Below are positions 1-7,864 of a stretch of 64,000 bases of DNA, in pieces (the stretch's first letter is position 1; each line of letters opens with the position of its first letter). The notes under the pieces are model-generated. The model saw only the letters and a list, made by a program, of their open reading frames with translations, searched no databases and was not told the origin of the DNA. The stretch is from positions 3,596,001-3,660,000 of the forward strand of contig NZ_CP020737.1 of NCBI RefSeq assembly GCF_002097715.1. The letters run 5' to 3'. The position numbers and the translations under genes were made by a program. The DNA comes from Burkholderia ubonensis subsp. mesacidophila. Its GTDB lineage: Bacteria; Pseudomonadota; Gammaproteobacteria; Burkholderiales; Burkholderiaceae.

Positions 1-2
1 TG

Positions 3-1352
3 CGTGCGCCGTATCCCGACTGGGAGACCCGTGCGAAGCATCTGCGCGCGCTGCGCACGCTGCTGATCGACCATGCCGACGCGCTTGCCGACGCGATCAG
101 CGCGGACTTCGGCCATCGCGCGAAGCAGGAGGTGCTGCTGTCGGAAATCTGGATGGCGAAGGAAGAGATCGACGAGGCATTGAAGCACGGCAAGCGCTGG
201 ATGAAGCCGCTGCGCAAGCCGATGAACAAATGGCTGCGGCCCGCGCGCGCGAAGGTGATTCCGCAGCCGCTCGGCGTGGTCGGCATCGTCGTGCCGTGGA
301 ACTACCCGGTGCTGCTCGCGGCCGGCCCGCTGATCTGCGCGCTCGCGGCCGGCAACCGCGCGATCGTCAAGATGTCCGAACTGACGCCGCGCACGTCCGC
401 GCTGTTCGAGCAGCTGATCGCGAAGACCTTCTCGCGCGACCACGTCGCGGTCGTGAACGGCGACGCGGAAATCGGCGCCGCGTTCAGCGCGCTGCCGTTC
501 GACCACCTGCTGTTCACCGGCTCGACGCAGGTCGGCCGGCACGTGATGCGCGCGGCGGCCGAAAACCTCACGCCCGTCACGCTCGAGCTCGGCGGCAAGT
601 CGCCGGCGATCGTCGGGCCGAACGCGCGCTTCGACGCGGCGGTCGACGCGATCGTCGCGGGCAAGACGCTGAACGCCGGCCAGACCTGCATCGCGCCCGA
701 CTACGTGCTGCTGCCGCGCGGGATGGAAGCCGCGTTCATCGAGCGCGCGCGCACGCGGCTCGCGAAGATGTATCCGGATTTCTCCCGCAACGCCGATTAC
801 ACGACGATCGTGTCGGACCGCCATTTCGCGCGGCTGCAGCAGCTCGCGAGCGACGCGCAGGCGGCCGGCGCGCAGTTGCACCCGCTCGCGGACGCGTCGT
901 CCGATTCCGCGTCGCGCCGCTTCGTGCCGTGCGCGGTCACGCAGGTGCCGGCCGCATCGCAGCTGATGCAGGAAGAGATCTTCGGCCCGCTGCTGCCGCT
1001 CGTGCCGTACGAGCGGCTCGACGAGGCGATCGCCTACGTGAACGCGCGGCCGCGGCCGCTCGCGCTGTACCTGTTCGACGACGACGCCGGCACGGTCGAG
1101 CGCGTGATGCGAGAAACGATCTCGGGCGGCGTCTCGGTCAACGAAACGCTGATGCACATCGCGTGCGGCAGCCTGCCGTTCGGCGGCGTCGGTGCAAGCG
1201 GGATGGGCGCGTATCACGGCTACGACGGCTTCGTGACGTTCTCGAAGATGAAGCCGGTGCTGACGCAGGCGCGCCTGAACGCGCGCAGCCTGCTCGCGCC
1301 GCCGTACGGCACGCGCTTCGCCGCGCTGATCAAGCTGATGCTGAGGTTCTGA
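3..1352 (+). CDS. Coniferyl-aldehyde-dehydrogenase-like protein, 5' end outside window
   Basis: NAD(P)-dependent oxidation of an aldehyde to a carboxylate in the cytoplasm; the closest remembered family is coniferyl aldehyde dehydrogenase, a class-3-like ALDH about 470-480 residues long. The frame is open from position 3, so the start lies to the left of the window; 449 residues and the true stop are visible. The N-terminal part reads straight through GTG 132 with typical ALDH sequence (FGHRAKQEVLLSEIW), so 132 is not the start. Seen: the PWNYP motif of the cofactor-binding region, the general base Glu in LELGGKSP (visible residue 195), the catalytic Cys in GQTCIAP (visible residue 229), and EEIFGPLLP. 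No neighbour suggests a pathway. A medium or long-chain aldehyde substrate is equally possible. Confidence 0.88.
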   Translation, partial: RAPYPDWETRAKHLRALRTLLIDHADALADAISADFGHRAKQEVLLSEIWMAKEEIDEALKHGKRWMKPLRKPMNKWLRPARAKVIPQPLGVVGIVVPWNYPVLLAAGPLICALAAGNRAIVKMSELTPRTSALFEQLIAKTFSRDHVAVVNGDAEIGAAFSALPFDHLLFTGSTQVGRHVMRAAAENLTPVTLELGGKSPAIVGPNARFDAAVDAIVAGKTLNAGQTCIAPDYVLLPRGMEAAFIERARTRLAKMYPDFSRNADYTTIVSDRHFARLQQLASDAQAAGAQLHPLADASSDSASRRFVPCAVTQVPAASQLMQEEIFGPLLPLVPYERLDEAIAYVNARPRPLALYLFDDDAGTVERVMRETISGGVSVNETLMHIACGSLPFGGVGASGMGAYHGYDGFVTFSKMKPVLTQARLNARSLLAPPYGTRFAALIKLMLRF

Positions 1353-1388
1353 GCGACGCGGGCCGCGCGAGCGCGTCGGGGACGTCCG

Positions 1389-2420
1389 TCACACGGGCCA
1401 GAGCGGCCCTTCCTGCATCGCGCCGATCTGCTCGCGCAGTTCGAGCACGCGCGCTTCCCAGTAACGATGCGTGTTGAACCACGGGAACGCGGCCGGAAAC
1501 GCCGGATCGTCCCAGCGCCGCGCGAGCCACGCGGCGTAGTGGATCAGGCGCAGCGTACGCAGCGCCTCGACCAGATGCAGCTCGCGCGGCTCGAATTCGC
1601 AGAAGTCCTCGTAGCCGGCGAGCAGGTCGGCGAGCGCGCGCGACGCGCCCGCGCGGTCGCCGGGCAGCAGCAGCCACAGATCCTGGATCGCGGGTGCCAT
1701 CCGGCTGTCGTCGAAGTCGACGAAGTGCGGCCCCGCGTCGGTCCACAGCACGTTGCTCGGATGGCAATCGCCGTGCGTGCGCAGCAGGCGGAGCTCGCCC
1801 GCGCGCTCGAACGCGGCCTCGACGCCCTCGAGCGCGAGCGTGACCGCCGTCTCGTAGGCCGGCCGCACGTCATCCGGAATGAAATCGTGCGCGAGCAGAT
1901 AGTCGCGCGGTTCGTAGCCGAACGTGCGGATGTCGAGCGTGGGACGCGCGACGTACGGCTGGGTCGCGCCGACCGCGTGGATGCGGCCGATGAAGCGGCC
2001 GAGCCATTCGAGCGTGTCGGCGCGATCGAGTTCGGGCGCGCGGCCGCCGCGCCGCTCGAAGATCGAGAAGCGGAAGCCGTCGAACGCATGCAGCGTGCGG
2101 CCATCGAACGCGCGCGCGGGCACCGCCGGAATCTCGCGCGCGGCGAGCTCGGCGACGAATGCGTGTTCCTCGAGGATCGCGTCGTCCGACCAGCGCGCCG
2201 GGCGATAGAACTTCGCGACGATCGGCGGGCCATCTTCGATGCCGACCTGGTAGACGCGGTTTTCGTAACTGTTGAGGGCGAGCAGGCGCCCGTCGGTGCG
2301 CAGGCCGGCCGGCATCAGCACGCTGTCGAGCGCGTCGAGCACGCACTCGGGCGTGAGGCCGGCAAACGGCGGCCCGGCTGGGGCGGAAGGAGCGGGAGTG
2401 ACTTCGTTCATCCCCCGCAT
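1389..2420 (-). CDS. srkA: Stress response kinase A (YihE/RdoA family)
   Basis: Ser/Thr protein kinase of the aminoglycoside-phosphotransferase fold; in E. coli it counteracts envelope-stress and MazEF-linked death. The product is 343 aa against 328 in E. coli. It shares the LNSYENRVYQ opening, the lysine of AKFYRPARW, the catalytic-loop HGDCHPSNVLW, the metal-binding FVDFDDSRM and the C-terminal FPAAFPWFNTHRYWE. Position 2420 is the longest start; ATG 2411 (MNEVTP) is also possible, and neither has a convincing Shine-Dalgarno site. It converges with the aldehyde dehydrogenase, with 36 bp between them. E. coli srkA precedes dsbA; no dsbA is visible here. Confidence 0.92.
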   Translation of the reverse strand: MRGMNEVTPAPSAPAGPPFAGLTPECVLDALDSVLMPAGLRTDGRLLALNSYENRVYQVGIEDGPPIVAKFYRPARWSDDAILEEHAFVAELAAREIPAVPARAFDGRTLHAFDGFRFSIFERRGGRAPELDRADTLEWLGRFIGRIHAVGATQPYVARPTLDIRTFGYEPRDYLLAHDFIPDDVRPAYETAVTLALEGVEAAFERAGELRLLRTHGDCHPSNVLWTDAGPHFVDFDDSRMAPAIQDLWLLLPGDRAGASRALADLLAGYEDFCEFEPRELHLVEALRTLRLIHYAAWLARRWDDPAFPAAFPWFNTHRYWEARVLELREQIGAMQEGPLWPV

Positions 2421-2469
2421 TGTGCCGCCAGCCGGGCCGAATGACGAGCGTTCGGTGCGGCGTGCCCGC

Positions 2470-2682
2470 TCAATGGACGGCCGCGCCGGCCGGCAGCACG
2501 GATTCGCCGGTGTCGATCAGGTCCTCGAGAAAGAACGGCTCGGTGTTGAGTTCCTTCGACTCGCCCGGCACGCCCGCGTACCAGGTCACCATCGCCATGT
2601 CGCCCAGGATGCGCTGGACGATGCCGCGCGCGCCCTTCGGCACCGCGATATGGGTAGTGCAGACAATCGACCCGACATGCAT
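2470..2682 (-). CDS. Small conserved hypothetical protein, 70 aa
   Basis: I do not recognise a functional family. The chosen start is ATG 2682 (MHVGSIVCTTH), preceded by GGGGAA about 4-9 nt upstream; the same frame stays open to 2793, but the added 37 residues look like upstream DNA. The product is 70 aa, soluble and acidic towards its end (LNTEPFFLEDLIDTGESV), with no membrane segment and no obvious metal site beyond one Cys. It lies 49 bp upstream of srkA on the same strand and might be cotranscribed with it. The regular use of G/C in third positions supports a real gene. Confidence 0.6.
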   Translation of the reverse strand: MHVGSIVCTTHIAVPKGARGIVQRILGDMAMVTWYAGVPGESKELNTEPFFLEDLIDTGESVLPAGAAVH

Positions 2683-3292
2683 GATGTTTCCCCACTCGTT
2701 CTTGAATCTTGAGATCCGGCCAACCTGCGCGGCCGGCAAATGCACGACACGCGCCGCCGCTACGATGGCGGCCGCGCGTATCCCATTGTTCACGGTTTAT
2801 CGAAGCGCGAAAAGCGGAAGTGGCGGGCAAAGCGCCGCGATTTCGTCGCATGTCTCCAATCAACCACTGCGGCGGCCGCGCGCTTGCACGGGCGCCGCCC
2901 CCATCATACCCTGTCGAGTGTGACCGGCCGGCGATCCGGGCGGCGCGTGACGCCCGCGCACCGATTGCCACGCAGGCCGTTGTTGCGGTACCTTCGACGT
3001 TCATCCGCTTTCCTGCGCATTTCGCCCACGATGCCTTCGCAACCGTCCGCCCTGCCGATTTCACGGTCGCCGCTCGACGCGCGACCGCGGGCGTGCGCGC
3101 ATCCTGCGGCGCCTCCTCCCCCTGTCGCACCGCCGCTCGTCGGCGCGGCGCCGCCTCCTCCGGCGGCGTTCGCCGGCTGACCGCCGGCGCCGTTCCGTCT
3201 TCCATTCGCCTGCCTGCCGTTCGTGCGTCGTGACGCACGGCGCGGCGCGCGTGCGCGTGGAACGTTCTCATCCGTTCGACAGGTGGATTCAC
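2683..3292. other. 610-bp non-coding stretch with an inverted repeat
   Basis: This separates the divergent 70-aa gene and the EamA gene. Long ORFs cross it but read as Arg/Pro/Ala-rich low-complexity sequence without start signals. At 3222-3229 and 3232-3239 there is a perfect 8-bp inverted repeat (CGTGCGTC, 2-nt spacer) about 55 bp before the EamA start. It could be an operator or a leader hairpin. No promoter consensus is clear. Confidence 0.4.
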
Positions 3293-4159
3293 ATGGTTTC
3301 GTTCAAACGCGCGCTCGCCGCGCATGGGGCGACGTCGCTCTTCGTCCTGCTCTGGAGCAGCGGCGCGATCTTCGCCGAACTCGGTCTGCGGCACGCGTCC
3401 GCATTCGTCTTCCTCACCGCGCGCTTCGCGCTCGCGTCGCTCGTGCTGCTCGCGTTGTCCGCCGCGCGCGGGCGCTGGCTGCCCGCGCCGGGCGAGCGGC
3501 GCATTGCGGCCGTGACCGGAGTGCTGCTGATGGGCGGCTATTCGATCTTCTATCTGCTCGCGCTCGAACGCGGGATCGCGCCCGGCGTGCTCGCGACGAT
3601 CCTCGGCGTACAGCCGATCCTCACGCTCGCGTGGGTCGAACGGCGCTGGCAGGCCACCCGCATCGCCGGGCTCGCACTTGCCCTTGCCGGGCTCGCGCTG
3701 GTGGTCTGTCGCGGCGTCGGCGGCGCCGACGTGCCGGTCGCGGGAATCGCCTGCGCGCTCACCGCGCTCGTCGCGCTGACCGTCGGCGCGCTGCTGCAAA
3801 AGCGCGTGCGCTCGGCGCCCGTCGACGTGCTGCCGCTGCAGAACGCGATCGGGCTCGCGCTGTGCGCGGCGATCGTGCCGTTCCGGCCGATCGCATTCGA
3901 CGCGACCTGGGCGTTCGTCGTGCCGCTCGTGTGGCTCGGCATCGTGATCTCGGTGGTCGCGCAGTTGCTGTTCTACCGGCTGATGCAGCGCGGCGATCTC
4001 GTCAACGTGACGAGCCTGTTCTATCTCGTGCCGGTCGTCACCGCGCTGATGGATGCCGTCTGGCTCGGCAATCGCCCCGAGCCGCTCGCGCTGGCCGGGA
4101 TGGGCGCGATCATTGCGGGGCTCGTGCTCGTGTTTCGTTCGCCTGCACGCCGCGCGTGA
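3293..4159 (+). CDS. EamA/DMT-superfamily transporter
   Basis: Inner-membrane exporter of the drug/metabolite transporter superfamily (RhaT/YdcZ-like, 10 membrane helices arranged as two EamA repeats); the substrate cannot be told. ATG 3293 (MVSFKRALAA) was chosen because AGGTGG lies 7-12 nt upstream; the open frame back to 3230 adds a hydrophilic stretch with no family likeness. The 288-residue product is almost wholly hydrophobic, with the first EamA repeat opening at LFVLLWSSGAIFAELG and the second repeat containing LGIVISVVAQLLFYRLMQRG and DAVWLGNRPEPLALAGMGAI. Length matches the family (280-310 aa). It appears monocistronic. Confidence 0.85.
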   Translation: MVSFKRALAAHGATSLFVLLWSSGAIFAELGLRHASAFVFLTARFALASLVLLALSAARGRWLPAPGERRIAAVTGVLLMGGYSIFYLLALERGIAPGVLATILGVQPILTLAWVERRWQATRIAGLALALAGLALVVCRGVGGADVPVAGIACALTALVALTVGALLQKRVRSAPVDVLPLQNAIGLALCAAIVPFRPIAFDATWAFVVPLVWLGIVISVVAQLLFYRLMQRGDLVNVTSLFYLVPVVTALMDAVWLGNRPEPLALAGMGAIIAGLVLVFRSPARRA

Positions 4160-4306
4160 TCCGACGGGCTGCCCGCCCGGCGACACAGAAAGGAAACGGA
4201 AAGATATTCGCAGGACAACCGTCGAATTCGCGTTCGAATCGGTGTTTTCTTGAGATTTCTGCTGCTTTTTTAATGGTTCGGATAGCGAAAAGCGTGCGGC
4301 GTTTCC

Positions 4307-4402
4307 TATACTCGTACTGACCACCCCTCTCGCAATCGGGTCGGAGCAAAACGAGACTGCCCATGCATGGGTCCGGAGCAAGTGCCGAAGCACCCGCTCC
4401 GG
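4307..4402 (+). promoter_or_regulatory. Leader of the 61-aa membrane protein: -10 box and hairpin
   Basis: TATACT at 4307-4312 is a good -10 box, without a clear -35. The ~100-nt leader ends in a strong hairpin: CCGGAGC (4373-4379) pairs with GCTCCGG (4396-4402), then a 2x2 internal loop, then GTGC (4382-4385) with GCAC (4390-4393) around a CGAA tetraloop. The stem stops 5 nt before the AAGGAG ribosome site (4408-4413), so it could affect translation or protect the 5' region. An earlier GGAGCAAAACGAG copy of the left arm at 4343-4355 might offer an alternative pairing. Confidence 0.45.
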
Positions 4403-4421
4403 TCGACAAGGAGACACGCAT

Positions 4422-4607
4422 ATGACCACCTACTTCACGATTGGTGACTTCATCCTGCTGATCCCGATGGCGCTCGCCGGCGCGCTGTTCCTCGGCGCGG
4501 TGCCATGCGCAACCAACTTCCGTCACAACCTGCTGCGCGTGCTGGGCGCGATGCTCGGCGTCGGCGTCGCGGTGCTGCTGGTCGAAGGGCTGCCTGCGCT
4601 GATCTAG
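4422..4607 (+). CDS. Small hydrophobic membrane protein, 61 aa
   Basis: Function unknown. The sequence shows two membrane segments: residues about 6-26 (GDFILLIPMALAGALFLGA) and about 38-58 (LRVLGAMLGVGVAVLLVEGL), linked by a short loop with CATNFRHN, so an inner-membrane hairpin is likely. The start ATG 4422 has a strong ribosome site (AAGGAG, 8 nt upstream) and a structured leader, good evidence that this small ORF is translated. It stands alone, followed by a GC hairpin. It might be a small stress or envelope protein of the YqaE type, but no family motif settles it. Confidence 0.75.
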   Translation: MTTYFTIGDFILLIPMALAGALFLGAVPCATNFRHNLLRVLGAMLGVGVAVLLVEGLPALI

Positions 4608-4623
4608 CGGCGCTGCGTGAACG

Positions 4624-4648
4624 CCGTTCCGCCGCATCGGCGGAACGG
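4624..4648. terminator. GC hairpin between convergent genes
   Basis: CCGTTCCGCCG (4624-4634) pairs perfectly with CGGCGGAACGG (4638-4648) over a CAT loop, 16 bp after the small membrane protein gene and before the end of the convergent reductase gene. There is no T-run, so it is a terminator-like or mRNA-end-stabilising hairpin rather than a textbook intrinsic terminator. Confidence 0.55.
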
Positions 4649-4697
4649 ACTGTCCGCACGATGCGGCGGCTGCGTCGCGCGCCGCATCGCATACCGG

Positions 4698-5741
4698 TCA
4701 GATCGCCTGATCGGTGGACGGCTTTTCCCACAGATTGATGCCGCCTTCCGTCGCGTAGCGATCGATCTCTGCGAGTTCGTCTGCCGAGAACGCGAGATTC
4801 TTCAGTGCTCCGACGTTTTCCCGCACCTGTTCCGCGCGGCTTGCGCCGATCAGCGCGGACGTCACGCGCCCGTTGCGCAGCACCCACGCGAGCGCCATCT
4901 GCGCGAGGCTTTGCCCACGCCGTTCGGCGATCGCATTCAGCTTGCGCACGTGCTCGAGGTTTTCCGCGCTCAGGTGGTCTTCCTTCAGTGAGCCGCCGCC
5001 CGGTCGGTTGACGCGCGCGTCGGCCGGCACGCCTTTCAGGTACTTCGACGTCAGCAGCCCTTGCGCCAGCGGCGTAAACGCGATGCTGCCCGTGCCGGTC
5101 TCGTCGAGCGTGTCGAGCAGTTCGTGCTCGACCCAGCGGTTCAGCAGGTTGTAGGCCGGCTGATGGATCAGCAGCGGCACCTTGTACTGCGCGAGCAGCG
5201 CGGCCATTTCACGCGTCTTCGCCGCCGAATACGATGAAATGCCGATGTACAGCGCCTTGCCCTGCTGCACCGCGGACGCGAGCGCGCCGGCCGTTTCCTC
5301 GAGCGGCGTATGCGCGTCGAAGCGGTGCGAATAGAAGATGTCGACGTAGTCGAGCCCCATCCGCGCGAGGCTCTGGTCGAGGCTCGCGAGCACGTACTTG
5401 CGCGAGCCGCCGCCGCTGCCGTACGGCCCCGGCCACATGTCCCAGCCGGCCTTCGTCGAGATCAGCAGCTCGTCGCGATACGGCCGGAAATCCTCCTTCA
5501 GGAGCCGCCCGAAGTTGATTTCGGCGCTGCCGTACGGCGGCCCGTAGTTGTTCGCGAGATCGAAGTGGTTGATGCCGAAATCGAACGCGGTGCGCAGGAT
5601 CTCGCGTTGCGTCGCGATCGGCGTCGCATCGCCGAAGTTGTGCCACAGGCCAAGCGACAGGGCGGGCAGTTTGAGCCCGGATCGGCCGCACGTGCGGTAT
5701 TGCATGTCGGCATAACGTTCGGAAGCTGCTTCGTAGGCCAT
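4698..5741 (-). CDS. Aldo/keto reductase (YghZ / L-glyceraldehyde-3-phosphate reductase type)
   Basis: NADPH-dependent cytosolic reductase of the AKR14-like group, about 346 residues in E. coli YghZ, which reduces L-glyceraldehyde 3-phosphate and methylglyoxal. Start ATG 5741 (MAYEAASERY) gives 347 aa; the frame runs on to 5855, but the extra residues are Arg-rich and lack family likeness. Seen: the catalytic tetrad Asp and Tyr in FDLANNYGPPYGSAE, Lys in LLISTKAGWDM, His in DIFYSHRFD; the WPGPYGSGGGSRKY segment typical of this group; the phosphate-binding end GASRAEQVREN. It is monocistronic and divergent from the DUF3185 gene. Confidence 0.92.
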   Translation of the reverse strand: MAYEAASERYADMQYRTCGRSGLKLPALSLGLWHNFGDATPIATQREILRTAFDFGINHFDLANNYGPPYGSAEINFGRLLKEDFRPYRDELLISTKAGWDMWPGPYGSGGGSRKYVLASLDQSLARMGLDYVDIFYSHRFDAHTPLEETAGALASAVQQGKALYIGISSYSAAKTREMAALLAQYKVPLLIHQPAYNLLNRWVEHELLDTLDETGTGSIAFTPLAQGLLTSKYLKGVPADARVNRPGGGSLKEDHLSAENLEHVRKLNAIAERRGQSLAQMALAWVLRNGRVTSALIGASRAEQVRENVGALKNLAFSADELAEIDRYATEGGINLWEKPSTDQAI

Positions 5742-5924
5742 GGGTATTCCCGTCAGGACGTCGGAGGGCGGACGCGCGCCGGCACCGTGCGAGGCACGCC
5801 GGCGGCGAAGGAAACGTACGACGGGTATGGTAGCGAACGCGGCCGATGCGCGCACGGCGATGGACGCGGCCGCGACGCTCGCCTACACTGCGGCGTCTCG
5901 AATCACCGTTCCAGCGAGGTTTGT

Positions 5925-6131
5925 ATGACCCGGGTCATCTCGGTTGCGCTGCTCGTCGGCGGCGTCGTGCTGCTGTATTTCGGCGGGCAGTCGTTCCACT
6001 CGATCAACGACGACGTATCGCGCTTCTTCACCGGTTCGCCGGCGACGAAGACGATCCTGCTGATCGCGGGCGGCGCCGTCGCGTCGCTGATCGGCCTGAT
6101 CGGCCTGGCGATGCCGGGCGGCAAGCGCTGA
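5925..6131 (+). CDS. DUF3185 family small membrane protein
   Basis: A 68-residue protein with two membrane helices: residues about 4-20 (VISVALLVGGVVLLYFGG) and about 43-63 (TILLIAGGAVASLIGLIGLA), joined by a polar loop (HSINDDVSRFFTGSPATKT). This is the pattern of DUF3185, whose function is unknown. Start ATG 5925 was chosen over a 273-aa open frame because the helix-loop-helix unit starts here with an upstream AGGT. The gene is followed by a strong bidirectional terminator. Confidence 0.8.
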   Translation: MTRVISVALLVGGVVLLYFGGQSFHSINDDVSRFFTGSPATKTILLIAGGAVASLIGLIGLAMPGGKR

Positions 6132-6208
6132 CGCGTTCGCCGCGGCGACGTACCGTTCCTTGCAGCGGCCGCACGGCCGGCGGCGCGCAATCCGCCGGCG
6201 CCACAGCG

Positions 6209-6234
6209 AAACGGGCGGCCGGGCCGCCCGTTTT
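6209..6234. terminator. Bidirectional intrinsic terminator
   Basis: AAACGGGCGGCC (6209-6220) pairs perfectly with GGCCGCCCGTTT (6222-6233), with a T-run on the plus side and an A-run on the other. It would stop both the DUF3185 transcript and the convergent dioxygenase transcript. Confidence 0.85.
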
Positions 6235-6293
6235 CCACTCCGCCCACCGCGCATGCGCGGCTGACGGCTGCGCCGTCGACGCCCGCGACGCGC

Positions 6294-7064
6294 CTAGAAC
6301 TGCACTTCCGGCTTCGCCGCCGAACGCGTACCCGGAATCGGCCGGTTGCTCTCGCCGTGATAGGTGTACACGAGCGAGAACTTGACCTGGTCCGAGCGGT
6401 TCTGTCCCGCCGAATGCAGCGTGTTGCAGTGGAAGAACACGACGTCGCCGGCGTTCAGCGGCGGACACACGGCCGCGTCGATCAGCCTCCGGTTCTCCGG
6501 CAGGTCGCTGCGGAAGAATTTCGCGTCGTCGAACGCTTGCGCGCCGAATTCGGCGGTATGCGAACCCGGCACCAGCCACAGCGCGCCGTTCTCGTTCGTT
6601 TCCGCCCCCAGCGCCAGCCATACCGACACCATGTCCGCGCGTTCGAACGACCAGTAGCGGAAATCGCGGTGCCAGCCGGTGAGGCTGCCGTACGCGGGAT
6701 GCTTCGTCATCATGCAATTGTGATGCGCGCGCGACAGCACGGGCCGCTCGCCGAAATACTCCCGCATCCACGCGCCGATCTCCGGCGCGATCGCGCGCTC
6801 GGCGAACGCCGGATCGCGCGTGTACGCATCGAGCAGCCGCCGCACCGTGTGGCCGCCGGGCGCATGCTTCGACTCGGGCGCGCCCGGATAGCGCAGGTCG
6901 GCCTCGAATTCGATCGGCTGCGCGGCCTCCTGCAATTGACGCTCGGCGACACGCTTCAGCACTGCGCACTGCTCGGCGCTCACGAGCCCGCGGGCGACGA
7001 CGAAGCCTTGCTCGCGCAGTTCCGCCACCTGCGCGCGAATCGAATCCGACTGCAATGAAGACAT
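6294..7064 (-). CDS. Phytanoyl-CoA dioxygenase (PhyH) family protein
   Basis: Fe(II)/2-oxoglutarate-dependent hydroxylase with the jelly-roll fold; the substrate is unknown. It is 256 aa from ATG 7064 (MSSLQSDSIRAQ). The metal triad is visible: His132 and Asp134 in GWHRDFRYWS, and His217 in FFHCNTLHSAG, with Arg/Ser just after (GQNRSDQ) likely to bind 2-oxoglutarate. WLALGAETNENGALWLVPGSH is the strongly conserved core strand of the family. Upstream residues in frame (to 7157) look non-coding. It is monocistronic, with an inverted repeat about 85-100 bp upstream. The family includes hydroxylases of ectoine and of natural products. Confidence 0.88.
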   Translation of the reverse strand: MSSLQSDSIRAQVAELREQGFVVARGLVSAEQCAVLKRVAERQLQEAAQPIEFEADLRYPGAPESKHAPGGHTVRRLLDAYTRDPAFAERAIAPEIGAWMREYFGERPVLSRAHHNCMMTKHPAYGSLTGWHRDFRYWSFERADMVSVWLALGAETNENGALWLVPGSHTAEFGAQAFDDAKFFRSDLPENRRLIDAAVCPPLNAGDVVFFHCNTLHSAGQNRSDQVKFSLVYTYHGESNRPIPGTRSAAKPEVQF

Positions 7065-7421
7065 GGGACGCTCGAAATATTTCTTGTGAATGTTTCGATT
7101 GTAAATCGGCGCCGGATGAGTCGCGCAGCACCATTGTCGTGCGCAGGGAATTGCCATTCGGCAATTTGATCCAGAGCAAGGGAACTGTGCGCGTCCGCGA
7201 TGGCCTCAGCGACAGGCGGTATGTAATGCCGGCCTTGCGGCACAAGGGTTATCCGCGACTTTTGCCCGTCATGAATCCCCTGTAGCCTGACGCAGCCTGT
7301 CAGTTCTGGCGGGCGCGGCGCGCAGCCGCTTCGGATACGATGCGCTGCGCCATCCGAGGCCGTTACATACCAGTGCGTTCGTCAAGGGCGCCATCCATTC
7401 GAGCAAAGCATCACAATCTAC
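7065..7421. promoter_or_regulatory. Intergenic region with a 7-bp inverted repeat
   Basis: The 357-bp spacer between the dioxygenase gene and the Arg-rich ORF is less GC-rich than its flanks. AATTGCC (7147-7153) and GGCAATT (7158-7164) form a perfect inverted repeat around ATTC, placed where a repressor or activator of the minus-strand dioxygenase gene could bind. No convincing promoter pair was found. Confidence 0.4.
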
Positions 7422-7763
7422 ATGCCATTCCGTCTGACTTCCCGTCTCAGCCGCGCTGCGAAGCACGTCGTGCCGTCCGTTCCCCTTCGCCCGCTGCGCC
7501 ATCACCGCGCGCGCGCGCAGGCGCTCGCCGTGCGCACGCAACAGCCCGCGCGGCTCGACGGCATCCGCGCGTGGTTCCACGCGTTCTTCTCGCTGATGAG
7601 CACGCAGGCGCTCGCGCGCCGCACCGGGCTGCGCTCGCTGCTGCAGAAGCCGTCGTCGCTGCGCGCGCTCGCGCTGCGCCGCGCCGGCGGCCCGCAGCGC
7701 CGGGTCAACCGTCCGCGCCGCCTGGCCGCCAGCACCGGCTGGTTCGCGTTCGCGGCGCGCTGA
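7422..7763 (+). CDS. Arg-rich hypothetical protein, 113 aa
   Basis: I do not recognise a family. The product is very basic (RLSRAAKHV, RPLRHHRARAQ, ALRRAGGPQRRVNRPRRLAAS) with a short hydrophobic patch FHAFFSLMSTQ near residues 50-60; no catalytic motif is seen. Nearly all third codon positions are G or C, as in the true genes around it, and the ORF ends 50 bp before a strong intrinsic terminator, both of which favour a real gene. Against it: no ribosome site before ATG 7422, and a basic composition is common in shadow frames of GC-rich DNA. Confidence 0.45.
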   Translation: MPFRLTSRLSRAAKHVVPSVPLRPLRHHRARAQALAVRTQQPARLDGIRAWFHAFFSLMSTQALARRTGLRSLLQKPSSLRALALRRAGGPQRRVNRPRRLAASTGWFAFAAR

Positions 7764-7813
7764 TCGCCGCGCGGCAAGCCGCCGCACGCCAACGTCGCCG
7801 CGACGGCAGCAAT

Positions 7814-7841
7814 AAAAAACCCCGGCCAGGCCGGGGTTTTT
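7814..7841. terminator. Bidirectional intrinsic terminator of metK and the Arg-rich ORF
   Basis: CCCCGGCC (7820-7827) and GGCCGGGG (7829-7836) form a hairpin, flanked by six A on the left and five T on the right. It therefore works in both directions, for metK on the minus strand and for the plus-strand ORF. Confidence 0.9.
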
Positions 7842-7864
7842 CGTTTGGGACGGGCGGCTAACGC

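Noticed and set aside
2408-4429. Long minus-strand frame through the EamA gene region (673 aa)
   Set aside because: Low-complexity Arg/Glu/His composition, opposite to the EamA gene, with no motif.
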